From: Bin80 sp965219915
GTDB taxonomy: Bacteria > Bacteroidota > Rhodothermia > Rhodothermales > Bin80
Direction of reading: 5' to 3'
DNA length: 64,000 nucleotides
Assembly (NCBI GenBank): GCA_965219915.1
Contig: OZ244794.1
Coordinates: 2,356,001 to 2,420,000 of the forward strand
The notes beneath the pieces are model-generated. The model saw only the letters and a program-made list of their open reading frames with translations. It was not told the DNA's origin and ran no database searches. Position numbers and translations under genes: made by a program. Shown piece by piece: positions 45,101 through 54,680 of the stretch. Position 1 is the stretch's first letter. Every line of letters starts with the position of its first letter.

Positions 45101-47851
45101 ATGAGTTCCTGGCAGGAATTACGATTTGAGGCACAAGGAACGGGCATTTCTGTTCCCCTGAGCGAACAGATTAACCTTTTGGGCGGCATGCTGGGCCATG
45201 TAATTCAAACACAGGCTAGCCCGGAGATGCTGGACATGGTTGAGAAGTTGCGCCACTTGGCGAAGCAAGCTATCTCTGAGCAGGATACTGTTCTTCGTCG
45301 TGAAGCGATAGCGCAAATCAAACAGCTGGAGCTCCAGGATATTGAATGGCTGCTGCGTGCATTTACAACATTCTTTTACTTGGTCAATCAGAGTGAGCAA
45401 CAAGAGATCATTCGGATCAACCGTGAGCGTGCGCGACTGCTCCCCGAAATGGGACGAGCAGATTCGATTGACGAGGCCGTGGGAATGCTGCAAAGAGCAA
45501 ATTACTCCTTGGAAGAGGTCATTAAGTTGATCGCTCGGCTTGATATCCAACCCACGCTGACTGCACATCCGACGGAGGCTCGCCGTCGAACAATTCTGTA
45601 CAAGCAGGAACACCTGGCATCACTTATTGACAAGCTTCGGCACAGCAATCCGACGCCCGAAGAACGAGACGCTCTGCTCTATAAAATACAGAATCAGGTC
45701 GGCCTCCTGGTTGCTTCTGACAAGGTTCGTGCAAGCAAGCCGACAGTAATTGATGAGGTGGCAAACGGATTGCATTACCTACGGAACGCAATCTGGGAAG
45801 CTATTCCAAGTATTCACACCGACGTGACCAAAGCGATTAAACACCATTACGGTGAACATGTGGAGGTGCCGATATTCCTGCAGTTTCGGTCATGGATTGG
45901 AGGTGACAGGGATGGCAATCCAAATGTTACATCCGCGATTACACGAAAAACATTCTCAATGCACCGTAGAACGGTGCTATCACGCTATCTGAACGATCTT
46001 CGTGAGCTCCGACGGGATCTCAGTATTTCCGAATTGCACTTGGCAAACCCTGATACACTGCACGAATCTATCCAGATAGACGAAGCAGAGGTTACGTTGG
46101 CTGCACATGAAAACCGACTTTACATCCGGGAGCCGTTTCGTCGGAAGCTCAGCTTTATGATGAAGCGCATTGAGTTAGTGAGAGAGGGAGAGGATAATGT
46201 CTACGATAGCGACCGATTTCTTGCAGATTTGCAAATCCTTGCAGATACCCTTGAAGAAAACGGATATGGAGATCTGGTCGTTCATGGACGCCTTAGCAAT
46301 ATTTTCTTGCAGGCGCAGGTCTTCGGATTTCATATGGCTGCGCTGGATATCCGACAGCATAGCCGAATCCACACTCATGCAGTAGATACCCTATTCAAAG
46401 TTAGCCGGGTATGTGAAGGCTACGCGGATATGACGGAGGAGGCTAAGCTGGAGCTTTTATCAGAAGAGCTCGGTAATCCAAGGCCTCTCCTGCCGCGAGG
46501 TGTCCAGATTGACGACGACCTACAGGAAGTGCTAAACACTTTTGTCGTAATCCGGGATGTTATAAAATCATCTCCTCGTGCACTGGGGAGTTACGTGGTC
46601 AGTATGACCCATGCCGTGAGTCATATCTTGGAAGTCTTGTTACTGGCAAAAGAGGTTGGCCTGTGGCATACTGAAGGGGAGACCGTGTACTTCCCCATTG
46701 ATGTAGTGCCGCTGTTTGAAACTATTGAGGACCTCGACCTCGCCGGCGTCCTATTGACTGAACTATTTGAGCATCCTATCTACCGCCAGCATCTTGTCCA
46801 TCGGGACAACATGCAGGAAATCATGCTAGGCTACTCCGATAGCAACAAGGATGGTGGATACTGGATGGCAAACTGGGCATTGCACAAGGCTCAGAAGAGC
46901 ATTGGTAACATCTGCAAGGATTTTGGGGTTGACCTGCGGCTGTTTCACGGTCGCGGAGGAACGGTCGGTCGTGGCGGAGGCCGGGCCGGTCAGGCAATCG
47001 TTGCGATGCCGCGGATCATTCATAATGGTCGGATCCGATTCACTGAGCAAGGTGAGGTAATCTCTTTCAGGTATGCGCTGCCTGCCATAGCACATCGCCA
47101 CTTGGAACAGATTGTGAGGGCTGTGTTGATTGCCCCGCTTCGTGCAGCAGATGAAGCAGGAAGTGCCGAAATCATGGAACGTCTCTCAGCAGCGTCAATG
47201 AAGAACTATCGAGAACTCATTGACGATCCTGACTTCTGGAGTTGGTACGTCTCTTGTACGCCAATTGAACAGATCAGTCAACTGCCTATTGCTTCGCGGC
47301 CGGTTTCTCGCGGCTCGGTGAACACGGTGGATTTTGACGATCTTCGGGCAATTCCATGGGGATTCGCCTGGACACAGACTCGCTACATCGTGCCGGGATG
47401 GTATGGAGCTGGGGACGGACTTACAGCACTTGTTCAAGATCACGCGTCTATCCTGAAGCGCATGTATAAGGACTGGCCCTTTTTTCGAGCAGTGCTGGAC
47501 AGTGCTCAACTTGAGATGGCGCGCGCCAGGCTGGATATCGCATCAGAATATGTTGCTTTGGCCGCAGACGCGGAAGTTGGAAAACGTATCCATGATCAGA
47601 TTATGGAGGACTTCAAGAAGGGTGAAGCGGCGATCCTAGAGATTACCGGATCCGAGCGACTCTATGGACATGTCCCCGTTTTCAGAAAATCAGTCGAGCT
47701 CCGCAATCCCTACTCGGATATATTGAATCTCTTGCAGATCGAGTTGATTAGGCGAAGCCGCAATAAGCTGGAAGCAGACGAAAAGCGGTTGGCACGTGCA
47801 TTGCTTCTTAGTGTCAATGGGGTTGCCGCGGCAATGCAGAGCACAGGGTGA
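45101..47851 (+). CDS. ppc: Phosphoenolpyruvate carboxylase
   Basis: 916 residues, full length. Catalytic blocks: 'LTAHPTEARRRTI' (catalytic His at about 156), 'RSWIGGDRDGNPNVTSAIT' (about 266), 'FHGRGGTVGRGGG' (about 615, the mobile catalytic loop) and 'IPWGFAWTQTRYIVPGWYGAG' near 755. It converts phosphoenolpyruvate and bicarbonate to oxaloacetate, refilling the TCA cycle. The ORF ends in 'QSTG' rather than the usual QNTG. It is divergent from HU and ends 4 bp from the convergent EEP-family gene. Confidence 0.97.
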   Translation: MSSWQELRFEAQGTGISVPLSEQINLLGGMLGHVIQTQASPEMLDMVEKLRHLAKQAISEQDTVLRREAIAQIKQLELQDIEWLLRAFTTFFYLVNQSEQQEIIRINRERARLLPEMGRADSIDEAVGMLQRANYSLEEVIKLIARLDIQPTLTAHPTEARRRTILYKQEHLASLIDKLRHSNPTPEERDALLYKIQNQVGLLVASDKVRASKPTVIDEVANGLHYLRNAIWEAIPSIHTDVTKAIKHHYGEHVEVPIFLQFRSWIGGDRDGNPNVTSAITRKTFSMHRRTVLSRYLNDLRELRRDLSISELHLANPDTLHESIQIDEAEVTLAAHENRLYIREPFRRKLSFMMKRIELVREGEDNVYDSDRFLADLQILADTLEENGYGDLVVHGRLSNIFLQAQVFGFHMAALDIRQHSRIHTHAVDTLFKVSRVCEGYADMTEEAKLELLSEELGNPRPLLPRGVQIDDDLQEVLNTFVVIRDVIKSSPRALGSYVVSMTHAVSHILEVLLLAKEVGLWHTEGETVYFPIDVVPLFETIEDLDLAGVLLTELFEHPIYRQHLVHRDNMQEIMLGYSDSNKDGGYWMANWALHKAQKSIGNICKDFGVDLRLFHGRGGTVGRGGGRAGQAIVAMPRIIHNGRIRFTEQGEVISFRYALPAIAHRHLEQIVRAVLIAPLRAADEAGSAEIMERLSAASMKNYRELIDDPDFWSWYVSCTPIEQISQLPIASRPVSRGSVNTVDFDDLRAIPWGFAWTQTRYIVPGWYGAGDGLTALVQDHASILKRMYKDWPFFRAVLDSAQLEMARARLDIASEYVALAADAEVGKRIHDQIMEDFKKGEAAILEITGSERLYGHVPVFRKSVELRNPYSDILNLLQIELIRRSRNKLEADEKRLARALLLSVNGVAAAMQSTG

Positions 47852-47855
47852 CCGC

Positions 47856-48680
47856 TTATTGATTCAATTGGACGCGAACCTTTACAGGCAAGTGATCCGA
47901 CACGTATCTGCCCTCATTGACCGCGACGACGGCCTCATAGCTCTGCACAACCCAGGGGGGCGATACAAATACATAATCAATGCGCCTTTGAGGTATGGTC
48001 TCTCTTTCCAGAAACCCGCTGAATGTACCTCTAGGCCCTTCGGGTGGATTGTTACTGACTACTCGCGCATCCTGTAACAAATCCGCTGTCAATGTTGCGT
48101 AAACTTCAGTTTCCGGTGTTGTATTGAAGTCTCCAAGCATCAATACCGGTGCATCTTCAGTGAACATAAGTGCGCGACTAGTCAGAAGCTTTGCACTCTC
48201 CAACCGCGCCTGGTTGCCACGGTGATCAAAATGCGCATTGATCACCCAAAAACGAACGTCCGTATCTCGCACACTCAGATAAGCCGCAGTGGCAATCCTG
48301 GGGAGTGCCGCATCCCAGCCCCGGCTACCCGGTTCATCGGGAGTCTCTGAGAGCCAGAAGGTGACCGTATCCAGCAACACGAAAACTTCAGATTTAAAAA
48401 AGATGGGGACAAATTCACCTGCTTCCTTACCATCGTCTCTTCCTACTCCCACCCATTCATAGCCGGTGAGATGGGTTGCCAGCTGATCCACCTGATGGGC
48501 AAGCGCTTCCTGCACTCCGATAAGATCTACCTTGGCCATTTCGCCAGCCACCCATTCCGCCCGGTGTGGCCATGCGCTGGGACCATCATCGGGATTATCA
48601 TAGCGAACATTGAAGGACATGGCCGTAAAGTCTACTGAGGCAGACTGTAACATAAATGTCAATACAATCAGGCTGAACAT
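47856..48680 (-). CDS. Endonuclease/exonuclease/phosphatase (EEP) family hydrolase
   Basis: 274 residues. 'AMSFNVRYDNPDDGPSAW' at the start, 'DLIGVQEAL' (metal Glu), 'NAHFDHRGNQARLESA' (catalytic His), 'MLGDFNTTPE' (GDFN) and 'SDHLPVKV' (SDH) are the complete EEP active-site set. A short hydrophobic N-terminus may be a signal peptide, so it is probably secreted. The family includes nucleases and phosphodiesterases; the substrate is not clear. It starts 2 bp after the moaA stop, so the two are coupled, and converges on ppc. Confidence 0.9.
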   Translation of the reverse strand: MFSLIVLTFMLQSASVDFTAMSFNVRYDNPDDGPSAWPHRAEWVAGEMAKVDLIGVQEALAHQVDQLATHLTGYEWVGVGRDDGKEAGEFVPIFFKSEVFVLLDTVTFWLSETPDEPGSRGWDAALPRIATAAYLSVRDTDVRFWVINAHFDHRGNQARLESAKLLTSRALMFTEDAPVLMLGDFNTTPETEVYATLTADLLQDARVVSNNPPEGPRGTFSGFLERETIPQRRIDYVFVSPPWVVQSYEAVVAVNEGRYVSDHLPVKVRVQLNQ

Positions 48681-48682
48681 GG

Positions 48683-49780
48683 CTACCCACCTATCGTGAT
48701 CATTGGACGGTTCTTGGACGCTGCGATCGCGTGCATGCCTGCATGTCGAGCATGCTTACCACCCACCGCGGTACTAATTAACTCAAGGAGACTCTGGTCA
48801 CTAGCTCCATTGCGCATAGCATGTCGCAGACTGACCTCGGCCCGTCCAAACAGGCAAACTTTCAGATTGCCGTCAGCGGTGATTCGGAGGCGGTCACATC
48901 CTTCGCAAAAATCTTCTGTCATAGACGTAATAAAACCTACCCGACCACGAAAGCCGGGTACGCCGTAAAGCTTTGCAGTGGACTCAGGGCCGCATACAAT
49001 TGGTTCAAGCGGATACACCTGTTGGATGGTTCGGAGCATTTCCTCATAAGGTACCAGCTTCTCCCCACTCCACCGGTTGTCATCAAAGGGCATAAACTCT
49101 ATGAACCGGACTTCTATTGATTTTCCACGCGTGAGGCCAACAAAGTCAATCAATTCATCCTCATTTACATCCCGCATAACCACGCAATTCACTTTTACCG
49201 GGTCATATCCCGACTGGAGCATCACGTCAATAGCTTCCAACACGAGTCCAAGCCCATCTCGCCGTGTGATTGCCTCAAACCGGTCAGGTCGCAGTGTATC
49301 CAAGCTCACGTTTATAAGGCTGAGTCCCGCCGCCTGGAGCTTGGGGAGCTTGCGCTTTAACAATAGACCATTCGTGGTAATAGCAAGCGTTTTAAGGCCC
49401 GGTAAAGAAGCCAATGCTTCAACAATTTTCTCAATTCCGGGTCTCAGTAGCGGCTCTCCCCCAGTCAGACGAATCTTGGTTACTCCCTGTCCGACGAAGA
49501 GTCGTGCCAGACGGATGATTTCGTCATCTGTCAGCAATTGATCCGTCGGCGTCCAATCTAGTCCTCCTTCCGGCATGCAGTAGCTGCACCGCAAGTTGCA
49601 TTGTTCAACCAATGAAATCCTCAGATACTTGTGCACCCTCCCAAAGCTGTCCGATAAGACACGCTCCCGGCTCTTTCCAGGCGCGTACGATAGCGAGAAA
49701 TCCCTGGGCACGTGAGATGCAGATACCGTCCTGGAGTCCAATCTTTCAGCTTTGCGGAGAAGCTCGAGCTCATACATCAT
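48683..49780 (-). CDS. moaA: GTP 3',8-cyclase MoaA (molybdenum cofactor biosynthesis)
   Basis: 365 residues. The first SAM-cluster motif is 'VEQCNLRCSYCMPEGG' (Cys at about 59, 63, 66). The second, C-terminal cluster is 'DFCEGCDRLRITADGNLKVCLF', followed by the C-terminal Gly-Gly needed for activity. It makes 3',8-cyclo-GTP, the first step of molybdopterin synthesis. About 45 extra residues precede the usual start, and no later in-frame ATG is convincing. It pairs with the EEP gene. The molybdate genes modA and modB are 5 kb away, but no moaC, moaE or mog gene is in the window. Confidence 0.96.
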   Translation of the reverse strand: MMYELELLRKAERLDSRTVSASHVPRDFSLSYAPGKSRERVLSDSFGRVHKYLRISLVEQCNLRCSYCMPEGGLDWTPTDQLLTDDEIIRLARLFVGQGVTKIRLTGGEPLLRPGIEKIVEALASLPGLKTLAITTNGLLLKRKLPKLQAAGLSLINVSLDTLRPDRFEAITRRDGLGLVLEAIDVMLQSGYDPVKVNCVVMRDVNEDELIDFVGLTRGKSIEVRFIEFMPFDDNRWSGEKLVPYEEMLRTIQQVYPLEPIVCGPESTAKLYGVPGFRGRVGFITSMTEDFCEGCDRLRITADGNLKVCLFGRAEVSLRHAMRNGASDQSLLELISTAVGGKHARHAGMHAIAASKNRPMITIGG

Positions 49781-49951
49781 TGCACACTCACCAACATGCC
49801 TTCATGCTCTTATGTGGATCACTGTCCAAAAATAGCCAGAATACAAGAGATTACGGCGGGGATGGATCAAGTCTAGAACTAACTCTAGTAAGGGACTGTG
49901 AGTTCAATAGAGCGAAGCGGGCTAATCTTAGGTTTACGCTTGACTCTTCAA

Positions 49952-50329
49952 TTACCAGAAACCCTTGTCTTCTCGTTGTCTAACATACTCGACGCAGTAA
50001 ATAGCCATCCTTTGGATCAGATCCTCCATAAGAGGCTCATGATAGGGAATCAGGAGGCTGTACTTGGTTGTCTTGTACTCTTTTAATTCCTCCTGAAAGG
50101 GCATCAATGAGGCCCTATGCGGAGCAAAATTGAGATGGGCCTTGTGTGCAGAATAGGCAAACAGGAAACGCGGTTCCACGAAAAACGGCGTACCCCATTT
50201 GATTACCTCCTGGGCCTCAGGCGCAGCACTACGAAGAATCGCTCGAAGCCCGTGCAGATGTGGAAGTGCCTTTTTCGGGGCAGCCAGAATGTATTCTTCA
50301 ACTGTTGTGGGTTTCTGTTTGCTAGCCAT
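49952..50329 (-). CDS. DUF1801 (YdhG-like) protein
   Basis: 125 residues with a single DUF1801 domain: 'TVEEYILAAPKKALPHLHGLRAILRSAAPEAQEVIKWGTPFF' and 'HLNFAPHRASLMPFQEEL'. It is cytoplasmic. Family members are small DNA/iron-chaperone-like folds of unclear role. It sits alone between tag and moaA on the minus strand, with about 90 and 170 bp gaps. Confidence 0.88.
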   Translation of the reverse strand: MASKQKPTTVEEYILAAPKKALPHLHGLRAILRSAAPEAQEVIKWGTPFFVEPRFLFAYSAHKAHLNFAPHRASLMPFQEELKEYKTTKYSLLIPYHEPLMEDLIQRMAIYCVEYVRQREDKGFW

Positions 50330-50422
50330 GATGATTCAAACGGGGAATACAAGAATCAACGGATCACCTATTCCTGCGAATTACACACCTTTTGCATACA
50401 GGTTTCCATCGGAGAATACATA

Positions 50423-51010
50423 TTACGGCGATTTGACGCCCTTACACAAATCCAGTACCTCCTCGTAACGAAAGCAGGATACCAGATGATCGTTCACTAC
50501 TCCAACTGCCTGCAGGTGGGCGTAGACTATGGTGGGCCCCACAAATCGGAAGCCCCGCTTCTTAAGATCTTGACTCACCCTCACTGAAAGCTCCGTAGAG
50601 GCCGGTAATTGCGATAGGTCCTCCCAAGCGTTGGTGACCGGAACCCCGCCGGTAAATCCCCAAAGATAATCGCAGAAGCCGCCGAATTCTTTCTGTATTT
50701 CTAAAAACCGGGCGGCGTTGTTAACAGAAGCCTCTATTTTCATCCGGTTGCGGATTATTCCGCTGTCGGACATGAGCTCCTGAATCTTTTCCTCACCGTA
50801 GCGGGCAACTTTTTCAACATCAAAGCCGTCGTAAAGACGTCTGTAGTTCTCCCTCTTTCGAAGAACCGTGAGCCAGCTGAGCCCGGCTTGGGCAGACTCC
50901 AAGATCAGGAACTCGAACTGCTTTTCGTCGGAAAAAACGGGGACTCCCCACTCCTTGTCGTGGTACTCCGTCTCAATATCGGTTTGCTCACACCAAGGAC
51001 ATCTTTGCAT
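50423..51010 (-). CDS. tag: DNA-3-methyladenine glycosylase I
   Basis: 195 residues. The zinc-binding Cys/His set is present: 'RCPWC' at 3-7, His17 in 'EYHDKEWG', 'VNDHLVSCF' near the C-terminus (His and Cys). 'LESAQAGLSWLTVLRKRENYR' carries the catalytic Glu region, and 'GFRFVGPTIVYAHLQAVG' is the family tail. It removes N3-methyladenine from alkylated DNA in base-excision repair. A monocistronic gene. Confidence 0.95.
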   Translation of the reverse strand: MQRCPWCEQTDIETEYHDKEWGVPVFSDEKQFEFLILESAQAGLSWLTVLRKRENYRRLYDGFDVEKVARYGEEKIQELMSDSGIIRNRMKIEASVNNAARFLEIQKEFGGFCDYLWGFTGGVPVTNAWEDLSQLPASTELSVRVSQDLKKRGFRFVGPTIVYAHLQAVGVVNDHLVSCFRYEEVLDLCKGVKSP

Positions 51011-51196
51011 TTTTTCTCTTGCGGTTAAAGCAAAAGCGTTGAACAGCTATCAGAATAAAGGTTCTACCGGGAATATTGAGGAGATAGAACTAGGTTGACT
51101 GCCTTATTGTCAAATAGCCAATTTGAGATTCCCCTCGGCTAATTGACAGTCCATTCAAAAATCTAGTAGAACCTACGATTACCCCAATCCGTAACA

Positions 51197-52291
51197 GTGT
51201 CTACGAACGAAACCCTCAGTCAGGTGGCTACACAAAAACTGAAAGTACTCGTGGCCGGATGCGGCCACATGGGCGCATCACACGCACGGGCCTACCATGC
51301 CATGGATGCCTTTGAAATCGTTGGATTGGTAAGTCGCACACCCGCTTCCCGTGATCGGGTTAGTGCTGAATTGGGCGGACTCCCTACATTTTCCTCATTT
51401 GAACATGCGCTGCGTGTTACAGCACCAGATGTTGTTTCTGTTAATACATATCCAGATACGCATGCTGAATACGTCCGTATCAGCCTGGAAGCGAATTGCC
51501 ATGTGTTTGTAGAAAAGCCATTAGCTACAACCGCAGAGGAAGCACAGACACTGGTTGATCTGGCTCAAAAAGCCGACCGGAAGCTGGTTATAGGCTATAT
51601 CCTGCGTGTACACCCGGCCTGGAAAAAATTCATCTCCCTGGCACACAAACTAGGAAAACCGCTCGTGATGCGCATGAACCTGAATCAGCAAAGCAGTGGA
51701 GAACAATGGCGTACCCATCGGGCACTCATGGACTCAATGTCTCCAATCGTTGATTGTGGTGTACACTATGTAGATGTTATGTGTCAAATGACGCGCTCCC
51801 GTCCAGTGACTGTAAGTGCGATTGGAGCACGGCTATCTGATGAGGTAGCAGAGGACATGTACAATTATGGTCACTTGCAAGTAACCTTTGATGATGGATC
51901 CGTAGGCTGGTATGAAGCTGGCTGGGGACCCATGATGAGTGAAACCGCTTCGTTTGTAAAGGATGTGGTTGGACCATTGGGTTCCGTGAGTATCGTTGAT
52001 GAAGCGAAGGATCAAACAGACGACATAGAAGGACACACGCAGACTGGCGGACTAAAGGTGCACTCAACTAGCCGTGATGCGGCCGGGCATTTTGATCAAC
52101 CCGACAGAGTAATTGATACGTCGGATGAGCCGTCGCACGATGAATTGTGTGCGCTTGAACAGGAATTCCTGCTCCAAGCCATTCTACAGGATCTGGACTT
52201 AACCGATCATATGCAAGATGCAGTCAGCAGCCTGCAAATCGTTCTTGCCGCTGATCAAGCCGCGCGCGAGCGTCGTACGATCAATCTTTGA
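51197..52291 (+). CDS. Gfo/Idh/MocA family NAD(P)-dependent oxidoreductase
   Basis: 364 residues starting with GTG. A Rossmann 'VAGCGHMGASHARAYHAM' (about 17-34) is followed by 'VFVEKPLATTAEEAQTLVDLA' (Lys-Pro catalytic motif) and 'SPIVDCGVHYVDVMCQMTRS' with the family's catalytic His/Asp surroundings. No signal peptide, so it is cytoplasmic. Such enzymes oxidise sugars, inositols or 3-keto-glycosides; the substrate is unknown. It faces away from tag and converges on guaB, so it is an isolated unit; a link to the DUF1080/ThuA locus is only thematic. Confidence 0.9.
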   Translation: MSTNETLSQVATQKLKVLVAGCGHMGASHARAYHAMDAFEIVGLVSRTPASRDRVSAELGGLPTFSSFEHALRVTAPDVVSVNTYPDTHAEYVRISLEANCHVFVEKPLATTAEEAQTLVDLAQKADRKLVIGYILRVHPAWKKFISLAHKLGKPLVMRMNLNQQSSGEQWRTHRALMDSMSPIVDCGVHYVDVMCQMTRSRPVTVSAIGARLSDEVAEDMYNYGHLQVTFDDGSVGWYEAGWGPMMSETASFVKDVVGPLGSVSIVDEAKDQTDDIEGHTQTGGLKVHSTSRDAAGHFDQPDRVIDTSDEPSHDELCALEQEFLLQAILQDLDLTDHMQDAVSSLQIVLAADQAARERRTINL

Positions 52292-52354
52292 GTTGCAGCT
52301 GAAGCAGCCTGCTGACACCGCACGAACCTAGTTGACTTGACGCTAGCCAGCCGG

Positions 52355-53854
52355 CTATCTGCGATAGCTATAGTTTGGAGCTTCTTTGGTGATATGCACG
52401 CTGTGCGGATGACTTTCACGAATCCCACTGGATGTAATTCTGACGAACCCTGCCCTTTCCCTGAAGTCCTCCAGATCCTTACACCCGCAGTACCCCATAG
52501 CAGCTCTTAATCCTCCCATCATCTGGTAGATCACTTCATTCAGGTGGCCACTGTAGGGTACCCTGCCCTCAATGCCTTCCGGAACCAGTTTCTTGATGTC
52601 ATCTTCTGCATCCTGAAAATACCGGTCCTTACTCCCCTCTTTCATTGCTCCGAGTGAACCCATACCTCGATAAGACTTGAACTTACGCCCTTCATAGATG
52701 ATAGTCTCACCTGGACTTTCATCAACAGCTGCAAAAAGGCTCCCAATCATAACGCTATGTGCACCTGCGGCCAACGCCTTCGGGATGTCTCCTGTCTGCT
52801 TTATGCCTCCATCTGCCACAATCGGAATACCATGTGGCTTTGCGGCTGCAGCACACTCAAGTACTGCTGTAAACTGTGGTACACCTACGCCTGCAACTAC
52901 TCTGGTTGTGCAGATTGAACCTGGACCAATGCCTGTCTTAATGCCGTCTGCACCTGCTGCAATCAAATCCTCTGTCCCCTCCTTCGTAGCGACATTCCCC
53001 GCAAGAATCTGTAGATCGGTGTGATTCGATTTCAAGGTTTCCACTGATTTAAGCACACCTTCGGAATGTCCATGTGCCGTATCTACAACGACAAAGTCCA
53101 CTTCTGATTCCGCGAGTGCACTTACTCGCTCATGCAAATCCCCTGAAACACCCACTGCGGCCCCCACACGCAGACGCCCATGGGAATCCTTGCACGCAAA
53201 GGGATGGCGTCTTTTCTTTTCTATATCCTTGAATGTGATTAGGCCTTTAAGAAAACCTCCCTCATCTACAACGGGTAATTTCTCAATTTTGTACTCTTGG
53301 AGGATTGTCTCCGCTTGTTCAAGCGTTGTACCCACTGGTGCCGTGTGAAGTGGTGTAGATGTCATTACATGCTTGACCGGCCTCTGATTATTCTCTTGGA
53401 ATCTCAGATCCCGATTCGTGATTATCCCTACCAAGCGTTGCGCGCTATCCACAACGGGAATACCTCCAATAGAATAGCGTGCCATGAGTGCACGGGCATC
53501 GCCTACTGTGCAGCTTACTTCAAGCGTGATTGGATCAAGGATCATTCCACTCTCGGAACGCTTGACTCTCCGCGCCTGTGCAGACTGATCCTCCACGGAC
53601 ATGTTTTTGTGCAAGACTCCAACGCCTCCCTCGCGCGCCATCGCGATTGCAAGCCGCGCTTCCGTTACCGTATCCATTGCAGCGGAAAGCAACGGAATGT
53701 TGAGCTTTATTTTACGGGTCAATCTTGTTTCAATGCTGACATCTCGCGGCATGACACTGGACCGTCCCGGTACAAGCAATACGTCATCATACGTTAGCCC
53801 CTCACGCTTGACTTTATCTGCAAGAATGCGCTTCAATCCAAGTGAGTCTTTCAT
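52355..53854 (-). CDS. guaB: IMP dehydrogenase
   Basis: About 499 residues from ATG 53854 (an upstream TTG at 53890 would overlap rluB). The catalytic domain starts 'LTYDDVLLVPGRSSVMPRDVSIET' and has the Cys loop 'GIGPGSICTTRVVAGVG'. Two CBS domains are inserted ('ALMARYSIGGIPVVDSAQRLVGIITNRDL' and 'EKLPVVDEGGFLKGLITFKDIE'). It oxidises IMP to XMP with NAD+, committing purines to guanine nucleotides. It lies 22 bp downstream of rluB, so they may be cotranscribed. Confidence 0.97.
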   Translation of the reverse strand: MKDSLGLKRILADKVKREGLTYDDVLLVPGRSSVMPRDVSIETRLTRKIKLNIPLLSAAMDTVTEARLAIAMAREGGVGVLHKNMSVEDQSAQARRVKRSESGMILDPITLEVSCTVGDARALMARYSIGGIPVVDSAQRLVGIITNRDLRFQENNQRPVKHVMTSTPLHTAPVGTTLEQAETILQEYKIEKLPVVDEGGFLKGLITFKDIEKKRRHPFACKDSHGRLRVGAAVGVSGDLHERVSALAESEVDFVVVDTAHGHSEGVLKSVETLKSNHTDLQILAGNVATKEGTEDLIAAGADGIKTGIGPGSICTTRVVAGVGVPQFTAVLECAAAAKPHGIPIVADGGIKQTGDIPKALAAGAHSVMIGSLFAAVDESPGETIIYEGRKFKSYRGMGSLGAMKEGSKDRYFQDAEDDIKKLVPEGIEGRVPYSGHLNEVIYQMMGGLRAAMGYCGCKDLEDFRERAGFVRITSSGIRESHPHSVHITKEAPNYSYRR

Positions 53855-53876
53855 CTGGGGATTGGTTTTTGGCTGA

Positions 53877-54641
53877 TTATTGACGTCCAATCAGGCGGTG
53901 TAGTTTGCGAATCTCTTTTTTGTTAAGTTGGCGCCACTTTCCCCGCCGCAACCTACGAGTGGTTAACCCAGCGTATGATATGCGTTCCAAGGCAACAAGC
54001 TTGTGATCAAGTGCAGCAAACATTCGCCGAATCTGACGATTTCGCCCTTCGTGCAACTCAATGCCTATTTCAAAGGGATTATTTGGCTGGGCATATACAA
54101 CCCGATCAAAAGCAGCAGGTCCATCTTCCAGAATGACTCCACGTCGGAGCTGATCAAGTTGATCTGGGCGAACTGGCTCTTTGGTGCGCGCAGTGTACTG
54201 CTTGGGGATTTGAAACCTGGGATGCATCAGTCGATGACCTAGATCACCGTCCGTTGTTAGGAACAATACACCAGTCGTATTGCGATCAAGCCTCCCCACA
54301 GGGAATAATCCCTCAGTCCCTCCATCAATCTTTACTAGATCCAGTACTGTTTTGCGCCCACGCTCATCTTTCGCAGTAGTGATCGTGTCCTTTGGCTTAT
54401 TCAGCAGCACGTACAGGAATTCCCGGGGAGAGATAATTTTTCCATTCACGCGAACCTCATCTCCCTTTTCAACCTTGTACCAGAATTCATAGACTTTCTG
54501 TCCGTTCACCTGTACCTGGCCGTTTTCAATCAGATGATCTGCTTTTCTGCGCGAACAAACTCCTGCACGCGCGATGTAGCGATTGAGTCTTCCAGACTCC
54601 AGTCTCATTGTTTGAGGCTTAGTCGCTCGCGGACGCGCCAT
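53877..54641 (-). CDS. rluB: Ribosomal large-subunit pseudouridine synthase (RluB family)
   Basis: About 254 residues from ATG 54641; the longer open frame to 54785 overlaps scpB and the terminator, so it is rejected. S4 domain: 'RLNRYIARAGVCSRRKADHLIENGQVQVNG'. Catalytic block 'FPVGRLDRNTTGVLFLTTDGDL' contains the pseudouridine Asp (GRLD), and 'LHEGRNRQIRRMF' is the family C-terminal motif. It isomerises a uridine in 23S rRNA. A basic N-terminal extension precedes the S4 domain. Confidence 0.94.
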   Translation of the reverse strand: MARPRATKPQTMRLESGRLNRYIARAGVCSRRKADHLIENGQVQVNGQKVYEFWYKVEKGDEVRVNGKIISPREFLYVLLNKPKDTITTAKDERGRKTVLDLVKIDGGTEGLFPVGRLDRNTTGVLFLTTDGDLGHRLMHPRFQIPKQYTARTKEPVRPDQLDQLRRGVILEDGPAAFDRVVYAQPNNPFEIGIELHEGRNRQIRRMFAALDHKLVALERISYAGLTTRRLRRGKWRQLNKKEIRKLHRLIGRQ

Positions 54642-54652
54642 TGGCTCTATAG

Positions 54653-54680
54653 CAAAAAGGCACAGCTGCATGCTGTGCCT
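54653..54680 (-). terminator. Rho-independent terminator after scpB
   Basis: Minus strand: 9-bp stem AGGCACAGC/GCTGTGCCT with a 5-base loop, then TTTTTGC. The upstream stem arm begins inside the scpB stop codon (TAG, 54681-54679). It separates scpB from rluB by transcription stop or attenuation. Confidence 0.88.

Noticed and set aside
49781..49951. Molybdenum-cofactor riboswitch upstream of moaA
   Set aside because: Position would suit one, but no convincing conserved structure could be drawn by eye; not claimed.
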